A stretch of 53,051 nucleotides of DNA from JBOGFC01 sp050742155 (GTDB taxonomy: Bacteria; Actinomycetota; Acidimicrobiia; Spongiisociales; JALYHC01). The notes beneath the pieces were generated by a model. The model had not been told where the DNA came from, made no database searches, and worked only from the letters and a program-made list of their open reading frames with translations. Below, piece after piece: positions 16,393-24,879 of the stretch. The first letter of the stretch is position 1. Each line of letters starts with the position of its first letter. The stretch covers positions 1 through 53,051 of the forward strand of contig JBOGFC010000090.1 in assembly GCA_050742155.1 (NCBI GenBank), read 5' to 3'. The translations under genes and the position numbers were made by a program.

Positions 16393-17310
16393 GTGTTCGT
16401 TCGCACGGTGCTCGGGGACCGCGAGCCGGGCGTCCTGGGGCCCACCTACTGCCACGAGCATCTGCTCACCCATCCGGCCGAGCGCTTCGGCGAGGACCTG
16501 GTGCTGGACGACGGGGACAAGGCCGCCGCGGAGCTGGCTGAGTTCCGGGAGCTGGGCGGTGGGGGCCTCGTCGAAGTGACCACGCGGGAGCTTGGCCGCA
16601 AACCCGAGGGCCTCCGCCGCCTGGCGGAGCGGACCGGAGTACACGTGGTGGCCACCACCGGCCACGTCTCGGAGGAGTACTGGCGGGGGGTCCTCGACCT
16701 GGAAGCAGTTTCGGAAGCCGCCCTGGTCGAGGAGATGGTCCGTGAACTGACCGAGGGTATCGACGGCACCGCCGTGCGGGCCGGGGTCATCAAGGCGGGG
16801 TCTTCCCTCGACGAGGTCACCGACGTCGAGTACAAGGTGATCCGAGCAGCGGCGGCGGCCCAGCGCATCACGGGCGCACCGATAACCACCCATACCACGG
16901 CGGGCACTGCCGCCATGCAGCAGATTCGGGCCTTGGAGAAGGCGGGGGCCGACCTCCGGCACGTATGCATTGGCCACCTCGACCGCCGGCTCGTGTGGGA
17001 AGAGCACCTGCAGTTTGCTCGGACCGGGGTGTTCCTCGGCTACGACCAGATCTCGAAGGAGAAGTACCAGCCAGAGTTCGAACGGATCCGTTTCATCATG
17101 CGCCTGGTGCAAGAGGGGCTCGGCGACCGGGTGTGCCTCTCGGGGGACCTGGCGCGCCGCAGTTACCTCAGGGCGTGGGGCGGCACCCCCGGGTATCGGT
17201 ACATCCTGGGCGAGTTCCTGCCACGCCTCATTCGGGCCGGGCTCGATGAAGGAGAGGTGCGACGGCTCACGGTGGACAATCCGGTCCGGCTGCTCACGTG
17301 GGCGGCTTGA
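16393..17310 (+). CDS. Phosphotriesterase-family metal-dependent hydrolase
   Basis: A 305-residue amidohydrolase-superfamily enzyme with the full binuclear metal set of phosphotriesterases: His21 and His23 (TYCHEHLL), Lys134 to be carboxylated (GVIKAGSS), His167 (ITTHTTAG), His195 (CIGHLDRR) and Asp252 (LSGDLARR). Characterised relatives in sugar operons are lactonases, several acting on phosphorylated aldonolactones, so a sugar lactone substrate fits this context better than an organophosphate; that is inference. It starts at GTG 16393 right after a structured leader and shows no Shine-Dalgarno sequence. It is followed 33 nt later by the AroE-like gene, probably in the same transcript. Confidence 0.88.
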   Translation: MFVRTVLGDREPGVLGPTYCHEHLLTHPAERFGEDLVLDDGDKAAAELAEFRELGGGGLVEVTTRELGRKPEGLRRLAERTGVHVVATTGHVSEEYWRGVLDLEAVSEAALVEEMVRELTEGIDGTAVRAGVIKAGSSLDEVTDVEYKVIRAAAAAQRITGAPITTHTTAGTAAMQQIRALEKAGADLRHVCIGHLDRRLVWEEHLQFARTGVFLGYDQISKEKYQPEFERIRFIMRLVQEGLGDRVCLSGDLARRSYLRAWGGTPGYRYILGEFLPRLIRAGLDEGEVRRLTVDNPVRLLTWAA

Positions 17311-17343
17311 CCGGCCGTCCCCCGCCGTGGTAGCTAGGCGGCG

Positions 17344-18276
17344 ATGACCGCCCGGATGCACTTCATCGGGGTGACCACCGGCCAGTCGAGCATCATTCAG
17401 CTCTTCCCCCGCTGGGCCGAGGTCCTCGGGCTGGAGGCTCAGATCGCCGGCCGGGACCTGCCGATCGGCGCCCAACCTGACGCCTACCGGGAGGTGGTCG
17501 ACGAGATTCGCTCAGACGATGCGGTCCGGGGCGCCCTCGTCACCACCCACAAGGTGGCCATCTACGAGCACGCCAAGGACCTCTTCCGCGGGCTCGATCG
17601 GTGGGCAGAGGCGTGTGGGGAGGTGTCGTGTATCTCGAAGGTGGACGGCGAGCTGGTCGGTCATGCCAAAGATCCCATCACGAGCGGGCTGTCGATGGAG
17701 GACATGTTGGGGAGCACCTATTGGCACGATCACCCGGAGGCGGAGGTCCTTTGCATGGGGGCGGGCGGATCCGGCACCGCCATCACGGTCCGGCTGCTCA
17801 GTGAGGGGCGCTCCCCGGCCCGGATCCTCGTGACGAATCGGTCGACGGAGCCGCTCGATCGGTTGCGAAGGGTTCACCAACAGCTCGGTGCCGGTGACCG
17901 CGTCGAGTACCACGCTGTCTCGGGGCCTGAGGAGAGCGATGCCTTGCTGGCATCGCTCTCCCCGAAGTCTCTGGTCATCAACGCCACGGGCATGGGCAAG
18001 GACCGGCCGGGGTCGCCCATCACGGACCGGGGGCTCTTTCCCGAGCAGGGGGTGGTGTGGGAGCTCAACTACCGAGGAGTGCTGAGGTTCCTGGGCCAGG
18101 CCCGTCGGCAGGAGGGGCGGCGGCAGCTCAGTATTCACGATGGGTGGCGCTACTTCCTGCACGGATGGGCCGAGCACGTCGCCGAGGTGTTCGGGCTGGA
18201 GATGACCCCCGAGCTCTTCGGGCGGCTGGCCGCCGCGGCGGAGCCGTTTCGAGGAGGTCGGCGAGCGAGGCAGTAA
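17344..18276 (+). CDS. Shikimate dehydrogenase-like (AroE-fold) oxidoreductase
   Basis: A 310-residue protein with the two-domain AroE layout. The N-terminal domain (MHFIGVTTGQSSIIQLFPRW) replaces the usual G-x-P-I-x-H-S shikimate loop, and GALVTTHKVAIYEHAKDLF holds the conserved Thr-x-x-Lys and its helix. The Rossmann part has CMGAGGSGTAITVRLL, VTNRSTEPLDRLR and VINATGMGKDRPGSP. Because the substrate loop differs from true AroE and it sits between a PTE-family hydrolase and a sugar importer, it probably oxidises a sugar acid or cyclitol rather than shikimate. Start ATG 17344. It converges with the Gfo/Idh/MocA gene with one base between the stops. Confidence 0.8.
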   Translation: MTARMHFIGVTTGQSSIIQLFPRWAEVLGLEAQIAGRDLPIGAQPDAYREVVDEIRSDDAVRGALVTTHKVAIYEHAKDLFRGLDRWAEACGEVSCISKVDGELVGHAKDPITSGLSMEDMLGSTYWHDHPEAEVLCMGAGGSGTAITVRLLSEGRSPARILVTNRSTEPLDRLRRVHQQLGAGDRVEYHAVSGPEESDALLASLSPKSLVINATGMGKDRPGSPITDRGLFPEQGVVWELNYRGVLRFLGQARRQEGRRQLSIHDGWRYFLHGWAEHVAEVFGLEMTPELFGRLAAAAEPFRGGRRARQ

Positions 18277-18277
18277 G

Positions 18278-19222
18278 CTAGCCGCCCGGCACCGAGACCG
18301 GTCGGCCGGTGCGGATCGACTCGTTGGCGGCCAGCACCGCTTCGAGCGCCGCCCGGCCCTCGGCGCCACCCACGGCTGGCCGTCGCCCGTTGCGGATGCA
18401 GGCTACGAAGTGCTCGGCCTCCTTGACGTAAGCCCCCTTGAAGCGCTCCTGCCAGGAGCGGGACTGCCCCTCGTCGATAAGGAGAAGCCCTTCGGTGCCG
18501 ACCACCTCGGCCCGAGCGTCGTAGCCATAGTCGGCCGGGCAGATCCCATCCACCATCCCGAAGGCTCCGCTATTGAGCTCTAGAGTGGCCACCGCCGTGT
18601 CGTAGAAGTCCGGGTACTGGTTCTTCAGGTGGGGCGCCTTGAAGGCTCCCGCCCAGGCAAAGACCCTCGTGACGTCGGCGTCGGACAGCCACCGCACGGT
18701 GTCGAAGTCGTGGCTGTTCACCTCAGCCAGCATCCCGTTCGAGGTGCGCGGGTCGCAGGCCCAGGCGGGGGGAAGCCCGGGACCCCGGGTCAGCGACCGC
18801 ACCACGAGCGGCCGCCCGATCAGCCCCTGGTCGATCTGTTGCTTGGCGTCCCGGAAGGCCGGGTCGAAGCGTCGCATGAAGCCGATCTGAAGAACCACCC
18901 CGGACCGATCGACGGCCTCGATGATCCGATCGCACTCATCAATGGTGAGGGCCATCGGTTTCTCACAGAAGACGTGCAGGCCGGCTCGGACCGCCGCCAA
19001 GGCAAGCTCGGCATGAGTGAAGGTGGGGGTGGTGATGACTACCGCCTCACAGCGCTGGAGCGCCTCGTCGAGGGAAGCCTCCGGAACGTCCAGCTCCTCG
19101 GCCGCCTGCCGGGCCCGGTCCGAATCGGCATCGACCACCGCCGCCAGCCGAGCGCCGGGCACCCGCCACCGGAAGTTCTGGGCGTGGACCATCCCGGCCC
19201 GGCCGACCCCCACCACGCACAC
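18278..19222 (-). CDS. Gfo/Idh/MocA-family oxidoreductase
   Basis: A 314-residue NAD(P)-dependent dehydrogenase: Rossmann CVVGVGRAGMVHAQNF, the signature HVFCEKPMALTIDECD, and a C-terminal alpha/beta domain with GGMLAEVNSHDFDTVRWL-like residues (NGMLAEVNSHDFD carries the catalytic-region His). Members oxidise inositols, glucose or other sugars. The start chosen is GTG 19222, with AGGGAGGGGG 9 nt upstream; a longer frame from 19294 would run into the permease gene. It is the last gene of the importer operon, behind a hairpin at 19244-19264 that may lower its expression. Confidence 0.9.
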   Translation of the reverse strand: MCVVGVGRAGMVHAQNFRWRVPGARLAAVVDADSDRARQAAEELDVPEASLDEALQRCEAVVITTPTFTHAELALAAVRAGLHVFCEKPMALTIDECDRIIEAVDRSGVVLQIGFMRRFDPAFRDAKQQIDQGLIGRPLVVRSLTRGPGLPPAWACDPRTSNGMLAEVNSHDFDTVRWLSDADVTRVFAWAGAFKAPHLKNQYPDFYDTAVATLELNSGAFGMVDGICPADYGYDARAEVVGTEGLLLIDEGQSRSWQERFKGAYVKEAEHFVACIRNGRRPAVGGAEGRAALEAVLAANESIRTGRPVSVPGG

Positions 19223-19243
19223 TGCGACAGACCCCCTCCCTGA

Positions 19244-19264
19244 CCCTCCCCCGGTGGGGGAGGG
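19244..19264 (-). terminator. Intra-operon hairpin between permease and Gfo/Idh genes
   Basis: CCCTCCCCC-GGT-GGGGGAGGG, a perfect 9-bp stem with a 3-nt loop in the 44-nt gap. No T-run follows, so it is more likely an attenuating or mRNA-stabilising hairpin than a full terminator. Confidence 0.55.
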
Positions 19265-19266
19265 AG

Positions 19267-20358
19267 TCACCGGGCGAAGCGCCGCCGCCGCCACTGATCG
19301 AACATGACGACTAACACGATCACCAGGCCCTGGACGACCCGTTGCCAGAAGGCGCTCACGTTGAGCAGGTTCAGGCCGTTGGCCAGCACCCCGATGATTA
19401 GTGCCCCGATGAGCGAGCCCACCACCCCGCCCTCGCCTCCGAACAGGTTGGTACCCCCGATCACCACCGCCGCGATCGACCCGAGCTCTTCGCCTTCTCC
19501 CATGAGGGCATTGGCAGAGTTGAGCCGCCCGGCCAAAACGATGCCGCCCACCGCGGAGAGGAACCCGGCCAGCGTGTAGACGGCGATCTTGGTGCGGTCG
19601 GTCGAGATGCCCGATACGCGGGCCGCCTCCCGGTTGCCGCCCACCGCGTAGGCGGCCCTGCCAAGGACGGTGTAGCGGAGGACGAACCAGCCCAGCACCA
19701 CGGCGCCGAGAGCCACCAGGCCCGCCACGGGGATCCCAAGGATGCTGCCCCCTCCCAGCCAGATCATCGGGGCCGGAAGGTAGCCTCGCAGCTCGGTGGC
19801 GGTGATGTGCGAGGGCACGGGGAGCCCTCCGGTCACCAGTAGGGCGATGCCTCGAAAGGTCGCCAGCGTTCCGAGGGTGGCGATGAAGTCGGGGATGCGG
19901 CCCTTGGTGATGATCAGACCGTTGATCAACCCGGCCGCGACCCCCACGCCTAGGGCGATCGGCAAGCCCACCCAGAAGTCCACCGGACCAAAGGCCAGAC
20001 CGGCCACGTCGATGCGCTGGGTCATGGTGACCGCCGCTACCGAAGCCGACAAAGCCGCCACCGCGGCCACCGACAGGTCGATCCCAGCGGTGAGGATCAC
20101 CAGTGTCTGTCCGACAGCCAGGATGGCGGTGATCGAGCTCTGGCGGCTGACATTCACCAGGTTGCTGGTGGTGAGGAAGAACGGCGAGGCGATGGCCAGA
20201 TAGGCACTCAGCAGTAGGAGGGCCACAAAGGGGCCCCCACGCACCAAGAGGCCTCCTGCCCGGTAGCTGAGAGGGAGTTCCGGCCGGGTGGCCACCGCCT
20301 CGCTGGGGCTCTCGGCCGGCATCCCTCCGGCCTCTTGGGTGGGGACTGGCTCGGTCAA
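19267..20358 (-). CDS. ABC sugar importer permease (RbsC type)
   Basis: A 363-residue permease of the ribose/monosaccharide (CUT2) class. The N-terminal ~45 residues are polar, then about ten hydrophobic helices. Family motifs include NLVNVSRQSSITAILAVGQTLVILTAGIDLS, GRIPDFIATLGTLATFRGIALLVTGG, YAVGGNREAARVSGI and the C-terminal GVLANGLNLLNVSAFWQRVVQGLVIVLVV. The likely start is TTG at 20358, overlapping the stop of the ATPase gene (TTGA) with GGAGGG 5 nt upstream; the next choice is the ATG at 20322, whose ribosome site is too close. It works with the ATPase and binding protein of the same operon; two copies form the channel. Confidence 0.92.
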   Translation of the reverse strand: MTEPVPTQEAGGMPAESPSEAVATRPELPLSYRAGGLLVRGGPFVALLLLSAYLAIASPFFLTTSNLVNVSRQSSITAILAVGQTLVILTAGIDLSVAAVAALSASVAAVTMTQRIDVAGLAFGPVDFWVGLPIALGVGVAAGLINGLIITKGRIPDFIATLGTLATFRGIALLVTGGLPVPSHITATELRGYLPAPMIWLGGGSILGIPVAGLVALGAVVLGWFVLRYTVLGRAAYAVGGNREAARVSGISTDRTKIAVYTLAGFLSAVGGIVLAGRLNSANALMGEGEELGSIAAVVIGGTNLFGGEGGVVGSLIGALIIGVLANGLNLLNVSAFWQRVVQGLVIVLVVMFDQWRRRRFAR

Positions 20359-21836
20359 CTGGCCCTCCGTAGCAGTTGCTCCTGCGTGGCCTCGCCTCGG
20401 CCGAACTCGCCCACCAACGTCCCCGCCCGCATCACCAGGATACGGTCGGCCATCGCCAGTAGCTCGGGCATCTCGGAGGAGATCATGATGATCCCCACCC
20501 CTCGCTCGGTCAGCTCGTTCATCAGTCCGAAGACCTCCGCCTTGGCGCCCACGTCGATCCCCCGGGTCGGCTCGTCGAAGATCAGCACTTTGGCATCCGA
20601 GTACAACCATCGGGCGAGGATGAGCTTCTGTTGATTACCGCCGCTCAGGTAGACGGCCAGACGGTCGAGGGATGGGGTCTGGATGTCCAGGTCGCGCACA
20701 TAGCGGCGAGCCGCTCTGTCCTCGGCCTGCAAGTCGAGGATCCGGTAGAAGGGAGCTTGGCTGAGCCCGGCCAGGGTGATATTGGGAGGAATGGGCAGCA
20801 TGGGCACGAGTGCTTCCCGGCGATCGCGGGTCAAGAGCCCCAGGCCGTGGCGGATGGCGTCGGCCGGGCCCCTGATGCGGAGGGCCCGTCCTTCCATGAG
20901 CACTCGCCCCGCGGAAGCCGGTTCCAACCCGAAGATGGCTCGGGCGAGCTCGGTCTGGCCGGCCCCCATCAACCCGAAGATCCCCAGCACCTCACCCCGG
21001 TGAAGCTCGAGAGAGATCCCCTCCAGGACGCCGGCCAGGCGGAGATCCTCGACCCGCAGAACCGGCTCGCCCGGCTCGATGGCCGGTCTGGACGCCAGTT
21101 TCTCGAGCCGGCGACCCACCATCATGCGCACCAGGGTCTCCTCTTCCGCCTCGTCCACCGGCAGGGTCCCGATCAGGCGGCCGTCACGCAGCACGGTCAC
21201 CCGTTGCCCAATGAGCGGGACCTCGACCAGGCGGTGGGAGATGTAGACGATCCCCACGCCCCTTCGCTGGAGGCGGCGGATGATCCCGAAGAGCCGGGCC
21301 CGCTCGGCATCGGAGAGCGCCGAGGTGGGCTCGTCGAGGACGAGGAGGCGGGGCTGAGCGGCGAGCACCCGGGCGATCTCGGTGAGCTGCTGTTCGGCCA
21401 CGTTGAGGCGACGAACCTCCCACTGAGGGTCGATGCGCATTCCCAGCCGGTCGAGTCGTCGCCGGCTCTCCTCGAGCATCCGGCGCCAGTCGACCAAGCC
21501 GAGCCGGCTGCGCGGTGGCCGGCCCAGGAAGATGTTCTCCGCGACGCTGAGCGTGGGCACCAGGCTCGGCTCCTGGTGGACCATGGCGATGCCCCGAGCC
21601 TGGGCTCCCTCTGGGGTGAGCTGGCCCACCTCCTCGTCCTGGACGACGATGCGCCCTCCGTCCCTCGGCAAAGAGCCCGACAGGATCTTCATCAAGGTCG
21701 ACTTGCCGGCCCCGTTCTCCCCGAGCAGCACGTGTACCTCCCCCTCGTAGAGGTCGAAGTCCACGCAATCCAGGGCGTGCACCCCCGGGAACCGCTTGTC
21801 GATCGCCTGCATCCTGAGGAGCGGCCGATCGCTCAC
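20355..21836 (-). CDS. ABC sugar importer ATPase (RbsA type, duplicated)
   Basis: A 493-residue protein with two nucleotide-binding domains. The first has GENGAGKST, the signature region LNVAEQQLTEIARVLA and LLVLDEPTSALS. The second has the degenerate P-loop GLMGAGQTEL usual for RbsA/MglA proteins, plus LSGGNQQKLILARWL and LIFDEPTRGIDVGAK. It powers uptake by the adjacent permease. GTG start at 21836 overlapping the SDR stop (GTGA), so it is translationally coupled. Length is standard for the family. Confidence 0.95.
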   Translation of the reverse strand: MSDRPLLRMQAIDKRFPGVHALDCVDFDLYEGEVHVLLGENGAGKSTLMKILSGSLPRDGGRIVVQDEEVGQLTPEGAQARGIAMVHQEPSLVPTLSVAENIFLGRPPRSRLGLVDWRRMLEESRRRLDRLGMRIDPQWEVRRLNVAEQQLTEIARVLAAQPRLLVLDEPTSALSDAERARLFGIIRRLQRRGVGIVYISHRLVEVPLIGQRVTVLRDGRLIGTLPVDEAEEETLVRMMVGRRLEKLASRPAIEPGEPVLRVEDLRLAGVLEGISLELHRGEVLGIFGLMGAGQTELARAIFGLEPASAGRVLMEGRALRIRGPADAIRHGLGLLTRDRREALVPMLPIPPNITLAGLSQAPFYRILDLQAEDRAARRYVRDLDIQTPSLDRLAVYLSGGNQQKLILARWLYSDAKVLIFDEPTRGIDVGAKAEVFGLMNELTERGVGIIMISSEMPELLAMADRILVMRAGTLVGEFGRGEATQEQLLRRAS

Positions 21837-22582
21837 TGGGCGGTGTAGCCGCCATCGACGCTGAGGACGGCCCCGGTGGCGTAGGCGGCCTCGTCCGAGG
21901 CCAGATAGAGGATGGCGGAGGCGATCTCCGAAGGGGTGCCGAGCCGGTTGAGAGGCCGGGCCGCCTCCAGGGCACGGCGGGCCCCGGCCGGGTCGGGAGC
22001 CCGGCTCACCGCCTCCTCCACGAGGGGGGTATCGGTCGTGCCGGGGCAGACGCAGTTGACCCGGATCCCACGCGCCGCCAGGTCCACCGCGCAGCTGCGG
22101 GTGAATGCGATGAGGCCCCCTTTAGAGACGTTGTAGGCCACCTGTCGCCCTATCCCCACCAAGCCTGCCTCGGAGGAGACATTGATCACCACCCCGCCGG
22201 CGTCCATCGCCGGCGTGGCGTATTTGGTACACAGGAAGGCCCCGGTGAGGTTGGTGGCGAGGATACGGTTCCAGTCCTCGGCCGAGGTCTCCACCACATC
22301 GCCTTGCAGATAGACCGCGGCGTTGTTGACCAGGACGTCCAGCCGCCCGAACCGGTCTATCACACGATGGATCATGGCCCGTACCTGCGCCTCGTGGGCC
22401 ACGTCGGTGGGGATGAAGACCGCCTCGGCGCCGCTGGCTTCGATCTCCTTGGCCGCCGTTTCGCCTCGGTCTTGATCCCGGCTCACCAGGGCCACCGCCG
22501 CGCCAGCCCGGGCGAAGGCCTCGGCGGTGGCCCGCCCGATCCCCAGGGAGGAACCGGTCACCACCGCCACCCGTTTGCGCAT
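21833..22582 (-). CDS. Short-chain dehydrogenase/reductase
   Basis: A 249-residue classical SDR: TGSSLGIGRA (cofactor loop), LDVLVNNAAVYLQGD, INVSSEAGL with the catalytic Ser, YNVSKGG with Tyr and Lys, and PLNRLGTPSEIASAILYLASD. The Arg after strand 2 (LVSRDQDRGE) hints at NADP(H), but this is weak. It lies between the binding protein and the ATPase of the importer, so it probably oxidises the imported sugar or an early product. The ATG has AGGAG 7 nt upstream, placed just behind the hairpin at 22601-22629. Confidence 0.93.
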   Translation of the reverse strand: MRKRVAVVTGSSLGIGRATAEAFARAGAAVALVSRDQDRGETAAKEIEASGAEAVFIPTDVAHEAQVRAMIHRVIDRFGRLDVLVNNAAVYLQGDVVETSAEDWNRILATNLTGAFLCTKYATPAMDAGGVVINVSSEAGLVGIGRQVAYNVSKGGLIAFTRSCAVDLAARGIRVNCVCPGTTDTPLVEEAVSRAPDPAGARRALEAARPLNRLGTPSEIASAILYLASDEAAYATGAVLSVDGGYTAQ

Positions 22583-22600
22583 GCGGGTCTCCTCTGATCC

Positions 22601-22629
22601 TGAGCCGGGGGCCTAAGGCCCCCGGCTCA
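22601..22629 (-). terminator. Hairpin between binding-protein and SDR genes
   Basis: TGAGCCGGGGGCC and GGCCCCCGGCTCA form a perfect 13-bp stem with a 3-nt loop, right after the binding-protein stop and before the SDR ribosome site. It lacks a T-run. Such hairpins commonly protect the binding-protein mRNA and reduce read-through, giving excess binding protein over transporter. Confidence 0.75.
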
Positions 22630-22639
22630 TTCGACCCTA

Positions 22640-23893
22640 CTACTGGCAGCCGGCCTGGATCTCCCCCCAATCGATGGGCGGCAGCACGGGCTCCGGGTAG
22701 AACTGGCGGGCGTTGTCCACATAGGCGATGCGCGGTTTGATGTCGAAAGTCTCCGGGACCTCCTGGCCGCAGGCCAGCCGAACGGCGAACTCCGTGCCGA
22801 ACCAGCCCCAGTCCGCGAAGCCGTGCGTGGTCTCGGCCACGATCTTGCCCTCGGCGATCCGGTCCACGGACTCGGGAGTCACGTCGTTGGTGAAGACGGC
22901 CACGGTCGCGTCGTCGAGTGAGGGCCCCTCGGTGGCCAGCTCCAACCGGCCCGCTCCCTCGGAGGCCAGCATGGCACCGAGCCCCATCTCGTTGGAGGCC
23001 GCCCAGATGAAGTCCAGCACCGGGTTGGCCTGCAGGATGTCCTCCGTACAGCTGATGCCCTTCTCCCGGTTCCAGTCGGCTGCGCAGGGCGACCCGACGA
23101 CCTCGACGCCCTCATACTGGTCCATGACATTGTTGAACCCGTTGAGCCGGGCTGTCGAGAAGAAGCCGCCGGCGATCCCTTCGATGATCGCCCCGGTCCC
23201 CTGGATCTGGGTCCTCTGGTCGTCGGAGAGCCCGCCGTACAGGTCGGTCCAGAACTCGTGGTCGAGGAACTGGTCCGGGGTGATCTCCACGGTTTCCCCT
23301 GCGCCGAGCACGCCGGGACCCCCGAAGTAATCGAGCACCGAATAGGCGGTCACCTCGGCGGCCACCGAATTGTCAAAGCCGATGTAGGAGGCCACCTCGA
23401 CGTCTGCGATGGGCTCCAGCAGGTTGACGATGATCACCGGGATGCCCTGCGCATTGGCGTTGGCCACTGCCGGCTTGATCACCTCCACCTCGATGGGCGA
23501 GATGGCGATCACGTCCACCTGCCGCTGGATATAGTCCTCGATGATCGCCACCTGGTCGGCGAACGCCACATGGGTGGCGGGGGACTGGGAGATCACTTCC
23601 ACGTTGAACCCGTTGGCATTGGCGTCCTCGGCGGCCGCCACGAAGAAATCGGTGGCCGTCTTGAAGACGCCGGTGATATCGGGCGGCGTCCAACCGATCA
23701 CGATCGGTTCGGTGAAGCGACCTTCCGCCTCCGGAGCGGAGGTGGTCCCCGGCGCCGCGGTGGTGCCCGGGGCGGCTGTGATCGCCGGCGCCTCGAGCCC
23801 GGTCGTCTCCGTCGGCGGGGCCGCCTGTTGACAAGCCGCCGCCGCCAGGCCGAACGCCAACAAGATGGCTGCCAGCCGTATTCGCTCTGTCAT
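22640..23893 (-). CDS. Sugar-binding lipoprotein of ABC importer (RbsB type)
   Basis: A 417-residue periplasmic-binding-protein type I lipoprotein. The signal peptide ends at a lipobox Cys21 (LAFGLAAAAC), followed by a Thr/Pro/Ala-rich linker to about residue 60. The mature domain begins PIVIGWTPPDITGVFKTATDFF and holds the alternating fold with VDVIAISPIEVEVIKPAV, IPVIIVNLLEP and FIWAASNEMGLGAMLAS. It captures the substrate for the RbsA/RbsC-like pair downstream. Second gene of the operon after the GntR regulator; ribosome site GAGGAGGAG. The ligand is not identifiable from sequence. Confidence 0.93.
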   Translation of the reverse strand: MTERIRLAAILLAFGLAAAACQQAAPPTETTGLEAPAITAAPGTTAAPGTTSAPEAEGRFTEPIVIGWTPPDITGVFKTATDFFVAAAEDANANGFNVEVISQSPATHVAFADQVAIIEDYIQRQVDVIAISPIEVEVIKPAVANANAQGIPVIIVNLLEPIADVEVASYIGFDNSVAAEVTAYSVLDYFGGPGVLGAGETVEITPDQFLDHEFWTDLYGGLSDDQRTQIQGTGAIIEGIAGGFFSTARLNGFNNVMDQYEGVEVVGSPCAADWNREKGISCTEDILQANPVLDFIWAASNEMGLGAMLASEGAGRLELATEGPSLDDATVAVFTNDVTPESVDRIAEGKIVAETTHGFADWGWFGTEFAVRLACGQEVPETFDIKPRIAYVDNARQFYPEPVLPPIDWGEIQAGCQ

Positions 23894-23921
23894 CTCTCCT
23901 CCTCTTCCCGATTGGAGGGGG

Positions 23922-24773
23922 TCAGCCTGGACCTCCTCTCGCTTCCATCACCAGATCATTCCCCTGCGGCAGCAGGGCCGGCTCTCCGCCCAAGGCCTCT
24001 CGAGCCATGCCCTGCTCGCGGATGCGGACCAGCTCCACCTCGAAACGCGAACGGTCCCCGCGGTGGAGGGCGTGGTAGTACTCGACCGGAGTGCCGTCCT
24101 CGAGATAGCTGACGCTCTCCAGCATGATGAGTGGGGCACCGGTCTCCAGCTCGAGGAGGGTCGCCTCGTATTCGCTGGCCGGTACCGCCTCGATGACACG
24201 GCGGCCCCGCGCGATCGTGAGCCCGCATTCCCTCTCCAGGAACGAGTAGAGAGACTGGTCGGAGAGGTCGGCGTGGAGCAGCTCGGGACACAGTGCCTCT
24301 GGCAGGTACGTGGTGACCAGGACGATGGGCTCCTCGTCCACGAAGCGCAGGCGGGTGATCTCGATGAGCGGCGTGCCCGCCGGAACCTGCAACTGCGATG
24401 CGACCTTCTGCCCGGCCGGGACGACCGCTTGCTCGAGCACCTTGCTGATCGGGGTGTGTCCCCGGTCGGCCATGTCCTGGTAGAAGCCGGTCAGCTTCTG
24501 CACCAGGCTCTCGGCGATCTTGGGCTCGGCCACGAAGGTGCCCCTGCCCTTGTGCCGAACGATCAGGCCCTCGTAGGTGAGCTCCTTTAGAGCTTGGCGG
24601 ACCACGATCCTGGAGACATCGAACCTCCGGCACAGCTCGGGCTCCCCGGGCAACTGATCGCCGGGCAGCCAGGCGCTGCTCTCGATCTGCTCGCGGAGCG
24701 CCTCCTTGAGCTGGACGTAATAGGGGATGGGGCTGGTGCGGTCGATGGCGGTGTCGAGCGGCCGCGGTTCCAT
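23922..24773 (-). CDS. GntR-family (HutC/UTRA) transcriptional regulator
   Basis: A 283-residue regulator. The winged helix-turn-helix is at about 15-85 (IPYYVQLKEALREQIESS, LPGEPELCRRFDVSRIVVRQAL, YEGLIVRHKGRGTFVA). The rest is a UTRA ligand-binding domain (SLYSFLERECGLTIARG...LETGAPLIMLESVSYLEDGTPVEYYHALHRGDRSRFEVEL). UTRA domains bind sugar phosphates or related small ligands. It is the first gene of the minus-strand importer operon and is divergent from the dehydrogenase operon; the inverted repeat at 24796-24815 is its likely operator, so autoregulation and control of both operons is expected. Confidence 0.93.
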   Translation of the reverse strand: MEPRPLDTAIDRTSPIPYYVQLKEALREQIESSAWLPGDQLPGEPELCRRFDVSRIVVRQALKELTYEGLIVRHKGRGTFVAEPKIAESLVQKLTGFYQDMADRGHTPISKVLEQAVVPAGQKVASQLQVPAGTPLIEITRLRFVDEEPIVLVTTYLPEALCPELLHADLSDQSLYSFLERECGLTIARGRRVIEAVPASEYEATLLELETGAPLIMLESVSYLEDGTPVEYYHALHRGDRSRFEVELVRIREQGMAREALGGEPALLPQGNDLVMEARGGPG

Positions 24774-24795
24774 CTGATAGCCACCTGCCGAGAGC

Positions 24796-24815
24796 TTGTT
24801 ATATCATCATAACAA
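24796..24815. promoter_or_regulatory. Palindromic operator in divergent promoter of the catabolic operons
   Basis: TTGTTAT-N6-ATAACAA, 7-bp perfect arms, 23 bp upstream of the GntR start and 65 bp upstream of the dehydrogenase start. It is AT-rich in a GC-rich region and contains -10-like words on both strands (TATGAT and TATAAC on the minus strand). Best candidate site for the adjacent GntR regulator. Confidence 0.75.
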
Positions 24816-24879
24816 TGCGTGAGCCGACCGCTCAAGTGGGCTTGAGTAGGCTGGCGCTCTCACGGGAGGTGCTGCTCGG

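Noticed and set aside
16117..17475. Minus-strand extension upstream of the RecB-like nuclease, and plus-strand frame 29919-30158
   Set aside because: Both run through the element A/B regions and have no coding character; their residues are dominated by Arg, Pro and Ser.
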